A model generated the notes under the pieces. That model was not told the DNA's origin and did no database searches. It saw only the letters and a program-made list of their open reading frames with translations. Of a stretch of DNA of 56,784 bases, positions 7,546 through 15,983 are shown piece by piece. This DNA is from Cyclobacteriaceae bacterium. Lineage in GTDB: Bacteria; Bacteroidota; Bacteroidia; Cytophagales; Cyclobacteriaceae. Both the position numbers and the translations under genes were made by a program. Location: contig JAGQYM010000028.1 of NCBI GenBank assembly GCA_020436085.1, forward strand, positions 1 through 56,784, in the 5' to 3' direction. Numbering within the stretch: the stretch's first letter is position 1; the number at the start of each line of letters is the position of its first letter.

Positions 7546-9893
7546 ATCACCAAAGGAAAGTCATTCCCGAAAGAGTATCCGGATGGAAACTGCGGAGTGC
7601 CCTTGTATTCCTCCGCCAATTCAGGTACACGTGACTCGATGTAGGCATTTAGTTCTCTGACGGTAATTTTGTTGTCAGGGTTTCCGCCATCGGCTTTGCC
7701 TTGCAGTCCCTCTATCAAGGCGTAGGTAAACACGCCATGGCCAAGAGATTCGAACTCTGTCGCAAATTGTTCCGATCCTGTCGCAGTAATCCAGAACGTT
7801 CCGGTGCTGCGGGCTAGCTGTGCAATCGCTCTTTCCTCCGCCACTCCCCTTCTGGTCACTGCATCAAGTGCCGCAGCCGACTGACAAGCATCCAGGATAA
7901 ACACCTGTTTCTGTGCATTGATCTTTCTGGATATTTCTTTCAGCTCAGTGGCTGACAATGCCTTTTCCGTTAGCATATCGTCTCTGCCATAGAGTTGCGT
8001 CACATCGTGGGGCACAATATAAAAATCGGTTTGCCCCGCTTGCGACATCACACCGTGGCCTGCATAATAAAATATCAACATATCCTGCTCATTTGATTCG
8101 TCCTGAACAGACTTGAGTGCATTGAGGAGTCCTGTTTTGGTGAACTGGGAATTACGAAGTGTTATTCTTTTGACATGTTCGAAAACGCCAGTGGCACCTT
8201 GTGCCAGGGTTGATTCAAATGCATCGGCATCGGCAAGCGCGTAATTAAGGTTGTACTTGGGGTTGCGATATTCGTTAATGCCAACTGTCACCAGGTAAAG
8301 TTTCGGCTTTGCGTCTGTTTTTCCCGTATAATTTACAGTCATCGTCTGTTTCTCAGAATCGATCCCTGCTTTTCCTGTAGCCGTCACATAGAAGTAATTA
8401 GGTTCGCCAAAGCTATTGGACAGGCTGACATCAAATGATAGCTCGGTTTGTTTAGGATTCTCGGCAATAGCAACAAGTTTATTGTTTTGAAATACTCGCA
8501 CTTGCGACACCTGCGATATATCTGTGGCGATTTCGACATTAAGGTTGCCAGCCTTTTGACTAGTGGTGAGTTCAGCATTTTGTCCAGACACTTTATCTTG
8601 ATTAAAAGATTTAATTTTTATCTCAGGGATCGATGCTATCTCTGTATCGATGTCGAATTCTTCAATAGCGGTTTTGGAGTTAAGTAGCGATGCCAATAAG
8701 TTCGGAGTAAATCCGCGACTGAAAGTACTCGCCACGCTGGTCTTGCGTGAAGAATTTCGAGCTGACCAATATAATTTCTCAGAAGCTTGCGCACTTCCAT
8801 CAAATCTTCCATCTCGTGTAATCGTAGCAAAATCTCCGTCACTATCCGCAAAAAGATAACCGACTATCTCATTCTGACTGGCGCTGTAGATCTGATTGAT
8901 ATTGTCACCATAGGCATTGATTAAGACTTTGTCATCATCGAGTTTGTAGATAGCCTTTGCGTTATAGTTTTTATAAAGTCCCATAGCACTTGCACTTCTC
9001 TCACGCTTGGTTTTCTTGGTGGTAAAAACTTTACCTCCATTTGGGACGTCATAAACTGTGAATCCACGATAGCCAGCGGTGCCGACTAATTTTTCATCTA
9101 CCTGCAAACTGGACATAATCGTTCCAACATCACTCGACTTTTCTAAGTCGCTATAAATCACGTGTGAATCGTTGTCGTCACTGAGAGAAAGTTCATAGAG
9201 CACGGGGATAATTGCAGAGCTTCGTTTGATTTTAACTTTTCTGAATCGATGGACGAATATTTTATCTCCAGCAGGATTGTATGTTCCCAGAAATCCTTTG
9301 TTCAGAGTTCTGACAAGTTCTCCTGTCTCATAATTATAAATAAAGGTTTTGCTGCCAAGCATGTTTACTCGTGGATTAATCAGCATCTGTTTGCCAGCGG
9401 GACTAAAGAACACTGTTGCAATGTTTTGTTTGATTGGAATTGTTCGAAGAAGTTTAGAAGTTGAAAGATCCCAGATATTTATATTATCAACTGATCCAAC
9501 AGCCAACTTGTTATCAATCGAAATGTCTCCGCAGATAATTTCCTCATTTGATTTCTCATCCAATTTTGTTTCTCCCGTATTCCAGTCCAACACACGAATT
9601 CGACTCCGCTCAATGACGATGATTTGACTGTCATCATTACTAAATCGAATCTCTCCGATTTCATTGAACTCGAGATCGATACTCTTGATCTGTCGAGAAT
9701 GTTGGAGATTGAAAATATTGAGTTTGCCTGATTCAAAGAGGAACGCGCCAAGTTTTCCGTCATGAGACACACTCATACCGTATTGCGGAGACGACAACTT
9801 TTCCTCATAATATTCTAACCGCACTTTATCTACCACCTGAGAAAAAGAAGTAATTGAAACGAGGAGAGGTAATACCCAGAGGATAGCTTTCAT
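7536..9893 (-). CDS. Exported WD40-like / caspase-domain (peptidase C14) protein
   Basis: 785 residues with a signal peptide (1-19). Residues of about 30-390 form WD40-like beta-propeller repeats (for example WDLSTSKLLRTI and DWNTGETKL). A linker with an Ig-like segment follows (about 420-525), then a C-terminal caspase-fold domain (about 530-785) with catalytic His about 613 in YYAGHGV and Cys about 670 in LDACQS. Family knowledge: bacterial orthocaspases of this type are Cys peptidases, often with Arg/Lys preference. Its stop overlaps the end of the convergent aminotransferase gene by 10 bp. The physiological target is not evident. Confidence 0.9.
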   Translation of the reverse strand: MKAILWVLPLLVSITSFSQVVDKVRLEYYEEKLSSPQYGMSVSHDGKLGAFLFESGKLNIFNLQHSRQIKSIDLEFNEIGEIRFSNDDSQIIVIERSRIRVLDWNTGETKLDEKSNEEIICGDISIDNKLAVGSVDNINIWDLSTSKLLRTIPIKQNIATVFFSPAGKQMLINPRVNMLGSKTFIYNYETGELVRTLNKGFLGTYNPAGDKIFVHRFRKVKIKRSSAIIPVLYELSLSDDNDSHVIYSDLEKSSDVGTIMSSLQVDEKLVGTAGYRGFTVYDVPNGGKVFTTKKTKRERSASAMGLYKNYNAKAIYKLDDDKVLINAYGDNINQIYSASQNEIVGYLFADSDGDFATITRDGRFDGSAQASEKLYWSARNSSRKTSVASTFSRGFTPNLLASLLNSKTAIEEFDIDTEIASIPEIKIKSFNQDKVSGQNAELTTSQKAGNLNVEIATDISQVSQVRVFQNNKLVAIAENPKQTELSFDVSLSNSFGEPNYFYVTATGKAGIDSEKQTMTVNYTGKTDAKPKLYLVTVGINEYRNPKYNLNYALADADAFESTLAQGATGVFEHVKRITLRNSQFTKTGLLNALKSVQDESNEQDMLIFYYAGHGVMSQAGQTDFYIVPHDVTQLYGRDDMLTEKALSATELKEISRKINAQKQVFILDACQSAAALDAVTRRGVAEERAIAQLARSTGTFWITATGSEQFATEFESLGHGVFTYALIEGLQGKADGGNPDNKITVRELNAYIESRVPELAEEYKGTPQFPSGYSFGNDFPLVIYD

Positions 9894-10011
9894 GAGATGA
9901 TCTTTGTGAAACTTCGGTTCCAGTGGCGTCTACGAGTTTAAGACAATTCGAAAAAAGGATCAAGACTAATCAGTCCTAATTCCTCCACCTGTTCTTAAGA
10001 AAGTAAATAGA

Positions 10012-10950
10012 CTATTTTTCCAGCACCTGCGGGCCTAACAAAAGCGAGAAATGTCCGAATTCGAATATTAAGTTTTCGTCATTTCTTCGTGTTGGCTTCG
10101 ATTCTCCACGATCAACTCTATTCACGGCATTGGCCAATGCTGTGAGGTGTGCGGGGTCTTCCAGAGGAGTGTTGTGTGCTGGAAGCAGATATTTTAGCAA
10201 TGGCACCAATGCAGAAACTCTTTCGACAGAGTTCTTATAAGCATTCCAATCAGTTTCTGGTGCAAACAACCAGATGGGTCCTGCATAGTATGAATCACCA
10301 GTCCACAACAGTCCGCTCTCGCGATCCAAAAGAGCGATGGCATCAGGTGTATGTCCTGGTATGCTGATGATCTCGAGTATTCTGTTTCCCAAATTAATTG
10401 TGTCTCCGTCTTTCATCAATTGTGTGATGTCGTAGGGCCTTATATGATGATCCTCGGCCTTCACACCTACAGGTAGGCCTTTACAAAGTGCAGCATCTGA
10501 AACTTCCTCCGCAACCCTCTCATGTGGCAACCCTTTCATTCGACCTCTTGTAAAATCAGTATCCATACCATAGATAAAATCAAAATCAGCGTTTCCACCC
10601 ACATGATCGTAGTGTGAGTGTGAATTCAAAACACGAATTGGTAGCTCCGTTATTTTTGTTACTACAGATTTTATATCTCCAATTCCATTACCGGAGTCAA
10701 ACAACAAGGCAAAGTCTTCACCAATGATGAGGTATGAGATCATTTCCTGCCACTGAAATGGTTCGTAGATGGCATAGATGCTGTCCTGCACTTCGTACAC
10801 TTCAAACCAATCATTGCTGAAAGCCGTCTTTTGAAGTTTCTGATAAGCCTCACGAGGCAGGTCATCACACCAGCGCGATTCACTTTTCTGTTGAGCGCAG
10901 CAAAAGAGTATTATGCTAGCACTCAGCACTGCAAGCAAGTCAGTCCTCAT
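10012..10950 (-). CDS. Metallo-beta-lactamase-fold hydrolase, lipoprotein
   Basis: 312 residues. The N-terminus has a hydrophobic leader with a lipobox-like LFCC at about 15-18. The MBL metal motif HSHYDHVGG begins at about 111, followed by the later ligands in IPGHTPD, TGDSYYAG and LLPAHN. The fold binds one or two Zn(II) ions. Sequence around the metal site resembles general MBL hydrolases rather than class B beta-lactamases of the clinic, so I do not assign antibiotic resistance. It is divergent from the zinc-ribbon gene, with 38 bp between the starts. Confidence 0.88.
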   Translation of the reverse strand: MRTDLLAVLSASIILFCCAQQKSESRWCDDLPREAYQKLQKTAFSNDWFEVYEVQDSIYAIYEPFQWQEMISYLIIGEDFALLFDSGNGIGDIKSVVTKITELPIRVLNSHSHYDHVGGNADFDFIYGMDTDFTRGRMKGLPHERVAEEVSDAALCKGLPVGVKAEDHHIRPYDITQLMKDGDTINLGNRILEIISIPGHTPDAIALLDRESGLLWTGDSYYAGPIWLFAPETDWNAYKNSVERVSALVPLLKYLLPAHNTPLEDPAHLTALANAVNRVDRGESKPTRRNDENLIFEFGHFSLLLGPQVLEK

Positions 10951-10988
10951 TATTTTTTGTAATTTGGTTGAAGATACTGCTTATCGCA

Positions 10989-11144
10989 ATGAGTAAAAAG
11001 GAATGCCCATCGTGTGCAATGGAGATTGACAGCAAAAGTAGCAGCTGCCCTATCTGCGGTTACGAATTTGCCGTTTACAGCGGGTGGATAAAATGGACAG
11101 CGATCTTTTTGATTTTGCTATTTCTGTTGTACTTCATCTTTTAG
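10989..11144 (+). CDS. Small zinc-ribbon membrane protein (51 residues)
   Basis: ATG at 10989, stop TAG at 11142-11144. Two CxxC knuckles (CPSC at residues 6-9 and CPIC at 20-23) make an N-terminal zinc ribbon, followed by a single C-terminal helix of about 20 hydrophobic residues (WTAIFLILLFLLYFIF). The protein is therefore predicted to be tail-anchored with a cytoplasmic metal-binding head. It ends 3 bp before the beta-propeller gene and is probably co-transcribed with it. I do not recognise a named family and assign no function. Confidence 0.7.
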   Translation: MSKKECPSCAMEIDSKSSSCPICGYEFAVYSGWIKWTAIFLILLFLLYFIF

Positions 11145-11147
11145 CCA

Positions 11148-12911
11148 ATGCGGAAATTATTCATCTGCTCTCTTTTGATATTCTGCGGTCACCCCATCTT
11201 TTGCCAGACTGCTCCTCCGCTTCAGTTTGTTAAATCCGTTCGGCAAAAAGGTCCGGTTGCTTATCGTGATCCTTTCGGATCCATTTCACCAGACGGAAAA
11301 AAGTTTGCTTACTCCGATCGCAAACAAATTATCGTACAGCAAATCGTGGGTGGAGCTACTTTTGAATTAGAGAAGCACGGCAGATTTGTCATCACTTTAG
11401 CATGGCATCCTGACAGCAAACGTATCCTTACTTATGAAATTGGTGGACCGAAGAACTATTGGTACATCTACGACCTGGAGTCAAAAACAGGCAGCGTATG
11501 GTGGCCTGAGAAAAAATTATTCAAGGATGCAAAAGTTAAACTCGAAATCGAACGGTCGGAACTGAAGGACTTGACCTGGTCAACGGATGCAACGCTGCTT
11601 GCGGGCTTATCCAAAAGAAATGGCAAGACTCAACTCTGGTTGATGGATTCTCTTGGTCAGCATGAGCGCGTAGCAGTTGAAAAAAATCTGATAGAGTCAA
11701 TTCAATGGAATCCCTCTACACAATCGTTCGCGGGAATAGTCGAAGTTGATGGAAAACGCTTTATTCAGTTTAATCTCCTTGATGAGCGTTCACAAAAATT
11801 ACCGGTCAATAGCTATGGCCCGATCGCCTTTTCTCCTGATGGCAGGTATTTGTACTTCAGTATGGCGAACGAGAAAAAAGTTGTCGATCTGCAGCAATAT
11901 GAAATCTCAAGCGGCAAGCAATCGCAACTTGCTTCGTTTTCGCGCGATAGCTACGGGCCATCCGTTGCAAAAGATGGATCGGTGCTGTTCAGACTTCAGG
12001 ATTACCGGGTATTCATCGCTGCGGTGGATGGAGATGGTGGCGAATCGAAACCGATCACAACTTTCATGAGCGAGATTTCTCATTGGCATCCCAATGGAAA
12101 ACTTTTGTCGTTTACTTATGGCAACTGGCGAAGGGTGATGGACGATATGAAGTACCCTCACATTGCACAGGATATCGGGTACATCACGTTTGATATGGAC
12201 AAACCCGCAGAACAGCCGGAAGTAGTAGTGCGTGCTTCGTACTCAGAAGACCAAGGCATGTGCTGGTCACCGAATAATAAATGGATAGCATTTCACACCC
12301 ATGCCGATGGCACCGATGACATCTGGATTCAACCGAACAATGATGCAAGCAAGGGCAAGCCACTTTCAAAAGGTGGTCACGAAACAGGGTGGCCACGATG
12401 GTCACCCAATGGCAAATGGATTGTGTCCAATACCGCCTACAATACCGACAGGATCAACAAGTTGTTTCTGATCGAAGTGAATCAGGAAACAGGCGAGGCT
12501 GTCCGCCCTCAAATCGAACTGATCCCTCCGGGGTTGGAAGATGGGATTTACACTGACGCGCAATGGCTGGACAATAGCCATCTTGTCATCGAATATGTAG
12601 TCGATCCGGAAACCAAGGAAATTCATATCGTGCCGATTGATGGCTCGCCTGGTAAAATGATTCACAGTTTTAAAAGTGATCAACTTTATTCAGGCATTGG
12701 CATTTCTTTTGACCAAAGGTGGGTATCGTTTATTGCGCCTGATGATAACGGTACGTTTCAGGTCTTTAAGGTTTCTATTGATGGAAAGGAAGTGAAGCAA
12801 CTTACGTTTGATAATACCGACAAAGCTCATCCATCTGGCTCTCCAACGGATAATATTTTCTCATTCACGGTTTTTAATTTCCAATCAATTTTTTGGATGA
12901 TTAGACCCTGA
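11148..12911 (+). CDS. Exported TolB-like beta-propeller (PD40 repeat) protein
   Basis: 587 residues with a signal peptide (about 1-20, ending IFCQ). Repeated blocks such as SPDGKKFAYSD, FSPDGRYLYFS, WSPNNKWIAFHTHADG and WSPNGKWIVSNT are PD40/TolB-type propeller blades. No catalytic domain, for instance a prolyl-oligopeptidase hydrolase domain, follows the propeller. It is therefore a stand-alone periplasmic or surface propeller, likely for protein or ligand binding. It is preceded by the small zinc-ribbon gene at 3 bp spacing. Confidence 0.85.
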   Translation: MRKLFICSLLIFCGHPIFCQTAPPLQFVKSVRQKGPVAYRDPFGSISPDGKKFAYSDRKQIIVQQIVGGATFELEKHGRFVITLAWHPDSKRILTYEIGGPKNYWYIYDLESKTGSVWWPEKKLFKDAKVKLEIERSELKDLTWSTDATLLAGLSKRNGKTQLWLMDSLGQHERVAVEKNLIESIQWNPSTQSFAGIVEVDGKRFIQFNLLDERSQKLPVNSYGPIAFSPDGRYLYFSMANEKKVVDLQQYEISSGKQSQLASFSRDSYGPSVAKDGSVLFRLQDYRVFIAAVDGDGGESKPITTFMSEISHWHPNGKLLSFTYGNWRRVMDDMKYPHIAQDIGYITFDMDKPAEQPEVVVRASYSEDQGMCWSPNNKWIAFHTHADGTDDIWIQPNNDASKGKPLSKGGHETGWPRWSPNGKWIVSNTAYNTDRINKLFLIEVNQETGEAVRPQIELIPPGLEDGIYTDAQWLDNSHLVIEYVVDPETKEIHIVPIDGSPGKMIHSFKSDQLYSGIGISFDQRWVSFIAPDDNGTFQVFKVSIDGKEVKQLTFDNTDKAHPSGSPTDNIFSFTVFNFQSIFWMIRP

Positions 12912-12999
12912 AATTTTCTCACATTTTAAATAAATACAGCATTTAGGGGGATTTTTCTATTTTTATTAAAATGCAGCTTTAAACTCCAGCTACTCTTCA

Positions 13000-13599
13000 A
13001 TGCGTTTACTATCCGGTCTCCTCCTCGCTTCAATCATTTTCGTTTCTCAGTCGGCCTTCGCACAAAGAAAATTCCTCATGGGAGTAAAACTTGGCGTAAA
13101 CGTAGCAACACAGGAGGTAAAAGGCCCCTATCCAGCATCCGTTGGCAACCTCACACGAGTGCACGTAGGCATAATCACAGAACAAAAGTTTGGTAAGCTG
13201 GGCTTTCAGGCAGAAGCCATGTACTCGGGACATGGGTGTTCCTATAATGGGATCATCCGAAAAAACCTCAAGTCACGATTTGACTATATCAACGTTCCCC
13301 TGTTTGCCAAATGGTACATCACGGATAACATTGCCATTGTAGGCGGACCGCAATTTGGTATGATCTTCGACCAGGAGTTTCAGGATGATCGAACAGGGGT
13401 AGTACGAAGAGATGACTTTAGCACCCAGTACAGTCGCTTTGAAACTTCTGTAGGCGGTGGCCTCGAGTTCCAGCTAAACAATGGAATGGGCTGCTACGGA
13501 AGGTACATTTACGGTATCACCGAAATAGATGAAGATCTGCCTTTCCTCACCTTCACCAAGAACAAGACAATTCAGTTTGGGCTCAGTTATCGGTTTTAG
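13000..13599 (+). CDS. Outer-membrane beta-barrel protein (PorT-like family)
   Basis: 199 residues. A signal peptide (about 1-22, ending AFAQ) is followed by amphipathic strands: FLMGVKLGVNVA, FGKLGFQAEAMYSG, YINVPLFAKWYI and a final IQFGLSYRF ending in Phe. This is the common eight-stranded PorT/opacity-type barrel of Bacteroidota. Its 3' end overlaps the convergent lipoprotein gene by 17 bp. No ligand can be inferred. Confidence 0.8.
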   Translation: MRLLSGLLLASIIFVSQSAFAQRKFLMGVKLGVNVATQEVKGPYPASVGNLTRVHVGIITEQKFGKLGFQAEAMYSGHGCSYNGIIRKNLKSRFDYINVPLFAKWYITDNIAIVGGPQFGMIFDQEFQDDRTGVVRRDDFSTQYSRFETSVGGGLEFQLNNGMGCYGRYIYGITEIDEDLPFLTFTKNKTIQFGLSYRF

Positions 13600-14068
13600 T
13601 TGAGAACCTCTTCTGCGTTCCCAGATACCAGTCGTCCTTTTCACCATCCTGATCCCAATCAACCCAACATCCAAACGCTACCACGTCTCCATTGATCGTG
13701 TATTCACAAGCCGTGGTGTCCGAGAAGGGATTAGTTGTAATCATGGTCATGATGTTATTTGTCGTTGACCATGTGCCGCTTGGATTTAAAATGAGACTGT
13801 CATTCAAATTAAAGTGCTCTGAATTGAAGGTTCCATCTCCTCTAAAGTAGGTGCGGATCGGCCGGATTTGAAGCGAGTCTTCCCATGTGTGCTCATCCAC
13901 TTTAAAAATACGAGAAGGGTCTCCGTCTTTTTTATCCACCTCAACGGTGAGATCAACATTTCTCCATTCACCTAACAATGGATGTACGGTACTCTCCTCT
14001 GCTTTTTTGTTTTGGGATTGGCATGACAACAGAATACACATCGAAACGGCAAGTAATGCTCTAATCAT
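13583..14068 (-). CDS. Lipocalin-like hypothetical lipoprotein
   Basis: 161 residues. The leader ends in ILLSCQSQ, a lipobox with Cys at about 16. The mature part contains LLGEWRNVDLTVEV, YFRGDGTFNSE and NPSGTWSTTNN, the pattern of lipocalin-like domains common in Bacteroidota lipoproteins. It is the distal gene of a minus-strand cluster (SRPBCC - DUF1761 - AHSA1/YCII - this gene), 11 bp after the preceding stop. Function is unknown. Confidence 0.7.
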   Translation of the reverse strand: MIRALLAVSMCILLSCQSQNKKAEESTVHPLLGEWRNVDLTVEVDKKDGDPSRIFKVDEHTWEDSLQIRPIRTYFRGDGTFNSEHFNLNDSLILNPSGTWSTTNNIMTMITTNPFSDTTACEYTINGDVVAFGCWVDWDQDGEKDDWYLGTQKRFSTKTDN

Positions 14069-14079
14069 TTTCTCTAAAA

Positions 14080-14940
14080 TTAACGATCTAGATTTTCAGG
14101 ATGTCTGATGGCCATTGAATACGGAAACACCTGTGATCTCTGAATTCCTGCAACAACCGCTGGATCGACAGACATCATCTTCGTAGCCTCTTCAAAATCT
14201 ATGGCTTTGACCACAGCAATGCCAAAAAGATTTTCATCCTCAAGGCCAACCAAAGTTCGTCCAGCAAAAATTAGTTTTCCTTCCTTTCCAAGATTGTCCA
14301 TCCAGATAGCATGCCGTTGCAACGTCTGCTGAACTTCTTCCGTCCAACTAGTGGGATTTTTGTATGCATCATTCAACTTGAGGTAATAGCAAAATAGTTT
14401 TAATGAACCTGTACTTGCTTCATCTTTAAACTTTGATTCCAGCTCCTTAAATGCATTAGCCCAGGCCTTTTCAAAAAAAGTAAATGCGCCATCCCAATTT
14501 TTTCCTTCACGCCAACCTGTGTGCAAGAGCGACACCTTAGTTTGATTTGATGCTATTGGGGTAAATATTACAGAGACATTAGTGAGAGGGCGAACGTTGT
14601 TCATAAAACTCTTGTGATCCTTGTTCCCGCGCCATTCGATATTGAAGTAATTAGGCGCGTCAACTGCCAACACTTTGCAACCGTAGGTGCTGTTGTTATT
14701 CTTGTCAGCGTCTTCTGGCGACCAGAACAGTTCATACTTGCCGCCTGGCTTCATCACTACATCAGCCTTTGGCGCCAGCCACTGTCGCAGTAACTGATTG
14801 TCTGAAAAATAACTGAATGCAACTTCTTGCGAACAATTCAACGTGACAGATTGCGTGATTATTCTGTCACGTACTTGAGTTGCAACCTGTGCGTGAGCCA
14901 AAGTGCTCCAGGCAAGAAGCGCAAACACTAACTTTTTCAT
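14080..14940 (-). CDS. Exported AHSA1/SRPBCC - YCII-domain fusion protein
   Basis: 286 residues. A signal peptide (MKKLVFALLAWSTLAHAQ) precedes an AHSA1-type SRPBCC domain (about 25-175) with RQWLAPKADVVMKPGGKYELFW. A YCII-related domain follows (about 180-280), with the conserved His in LQRHAIWMDNLGKEGKLIFAGR. Both domains are normally cytoplasmic and separate, so the fusion and its export are unusual. The ATG overlaps the DUF1761 stop by 4 bp, which implies translational coupling. The ligand is unknown. Confidence 0.8.
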   Translation of the reverse strand: MKKLVFALLAWSTLAHAQVATQVRDRIITQSVTLNCSQEVAFSYFSDNQLLRQWLAPKADVVMKPGGKYELFWSPEDADKNNNSTYGCKVLAVDAPNYFNIEWRGNKDHKSFMNNVRPLTNVSVIFTPIASNQTKVSLLHTGWREGKNWDGAFTFFEKAWANAFKELESKFKDEASTGSLKLFCYYLKLNDAYKNPTSWTEEVQQTLQRHAIWMDNLGKEGKLIFAGRTLVGLEDENLFGIAVVKAIDFEEATKMMSVDPAVVAGIQRSQVFPYSMAIRHPENLDR

Positions 14941-15341
14941 CGCCAGCCTCCGATAATAAGTCCCATAATCGTCAACGCCACTACACTATAGCCCGCGTTG
15001 ATCAGGAACAGCTTGAAAGATTTTCTTTCAAACAAATAATGTGTACCAACAAACGTGGCCACCCATCCGAAACCTGCTAGAAATCCGTAGAATGCGCCCA
15101 TCGAAACATCAACATCCGGGCCCATGAACATAGCGAGGTTGATCGCTGAAATTAGTCCCAGCAAAAATGCCAGCCCGAAGATTTTAGCCATGTTTCCTTT
15201 TTTCATGTCCTCTTCAGTGAATCCATTCTCTTTCATCCACGCCTTGCCAAAAACTGCAGGAGAATACCAGATTCCACCGAGAAGAAAAGTCGACAACGCG
15301 GCTACAAGGATCGCCCAATAATTAATAAAAGAAGTGTCCAT
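14937..15341 (-). CDS. DUF1761 family membrane protein
   Basis: 134 residues with four predicted helices. The N-terminal block AALSTFLLGGIWYSPAVFGKAWMKENGF is the hallmark of DUF1761, and GFLAGFGWVATFVGTHYLFE follows. The family is uncharacterised. It sits between the SRPBCC gene (26 bp upstream) and the AHSA1-YCII fusion (ATGA overlap), so the three are probably one transcription unit. Confidence 0.88.
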   Translation of the reverse strand: MDTSFINYWAILVAALSTFLLGGIWYSPAVFGKAWMKENGFTEEDMKKGNMAKIFGLAFLLGLISAINLAMFMGPDVDVSMGAFYGFLAGFGWVATFVGTHYLFERKSFKLFLINAGYSVVALTIMGLIIGGWR

Positions 15342-15367
15342 AGTTATTAGTTTGGTTTAGTTGCTAA

Positions 15368-15859
15368 TCATTTAGGGCTACCTAACGCGGTGCCTGTTTT
15401 AAGATAATAATTTAATGCTTCTTCCCAGTCCTTCAGATTGCGGGAATACATCTTGTGCAATGCAATCTTGTTCAATGCCGCACCATGTTCGTTCAAGGCG
15501 GTGAAAGTATACGTGACATTGGCTTTTGTTTTCATCCCTATAGGCTCGCACTGAACATGAATGAACCAAACGCGATCCGGGGCACTTACCGTATATTCGA
15601 TCAGATATTCGGCAGGCCGGTATTGAGTGACTATCCACAAATAAAATTGCTCACCTTCAAATCTTGCAGGCGACTTAAAGATCATCCCTTTCTCTACCAA
15701 TTGATCATCGGAATAGACAAACTCCGGATTCCATCCGTACTCCCAGTCCATTTCGCGAACAGGGCCGAACAACGGAAATACACTATCGATCCTATCATTC
15801 AAAATAATTTCTGATGACCTAGAGATTCTTTCAGCAGCCGTTTCAGCTTGTAAATTCAT
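15368..15859 (-). CDS. SRPBCC-family protein
   Basis: 163 residues from the ATG at 15859. A GTG at 15895 would add 12 hydrophobic residues. That extension could be read as a weak signal peptide but lacks a basic N-region, and an in-frame stop lies just before it. The START-like segment EIILNDRIDSVFPLFGPVREMDWEYGW and later strands fit the SRPBCC superfamily. It is likely the first gene of the small envelope-protein cluster. The ligand is unknown, and the start is uncertain. Confidence 0.7.
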   Translation of the reverse strand: MNLQAETAAERISRSSEIILNDRIDSVFPLFGPVREMDWEYGWNPEFVYSDDQLVEKGMIFKSPARFEGEQFYLWIVTQYRPAEYLIEYTVSAPDRVWFIHVQCEPIGMKTKANVTYTFTALNEHGAALNKIALHKMYSRNLKDWEEALNYYLKTGTALGSPK

Positions 15860-15983
15860 TACGCTTAGATTGGAGATTAGAAAAAGCAGCACCACGATTT
15901 AGATATTCATCTGTTGTTACTGAATTCAAATTGCGAACTTTAACTTTACAAAACACAACGGAGTAACTGAACCGGAAAAATCC

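Noticed and set aside
10012-10950. Metallo-beta-lactamase fold read as an antibiotic resistance gene
   Set aside because: The metal motif is shared by many hydrolases, and the sequence has no specific features of class B beta-lactamases.
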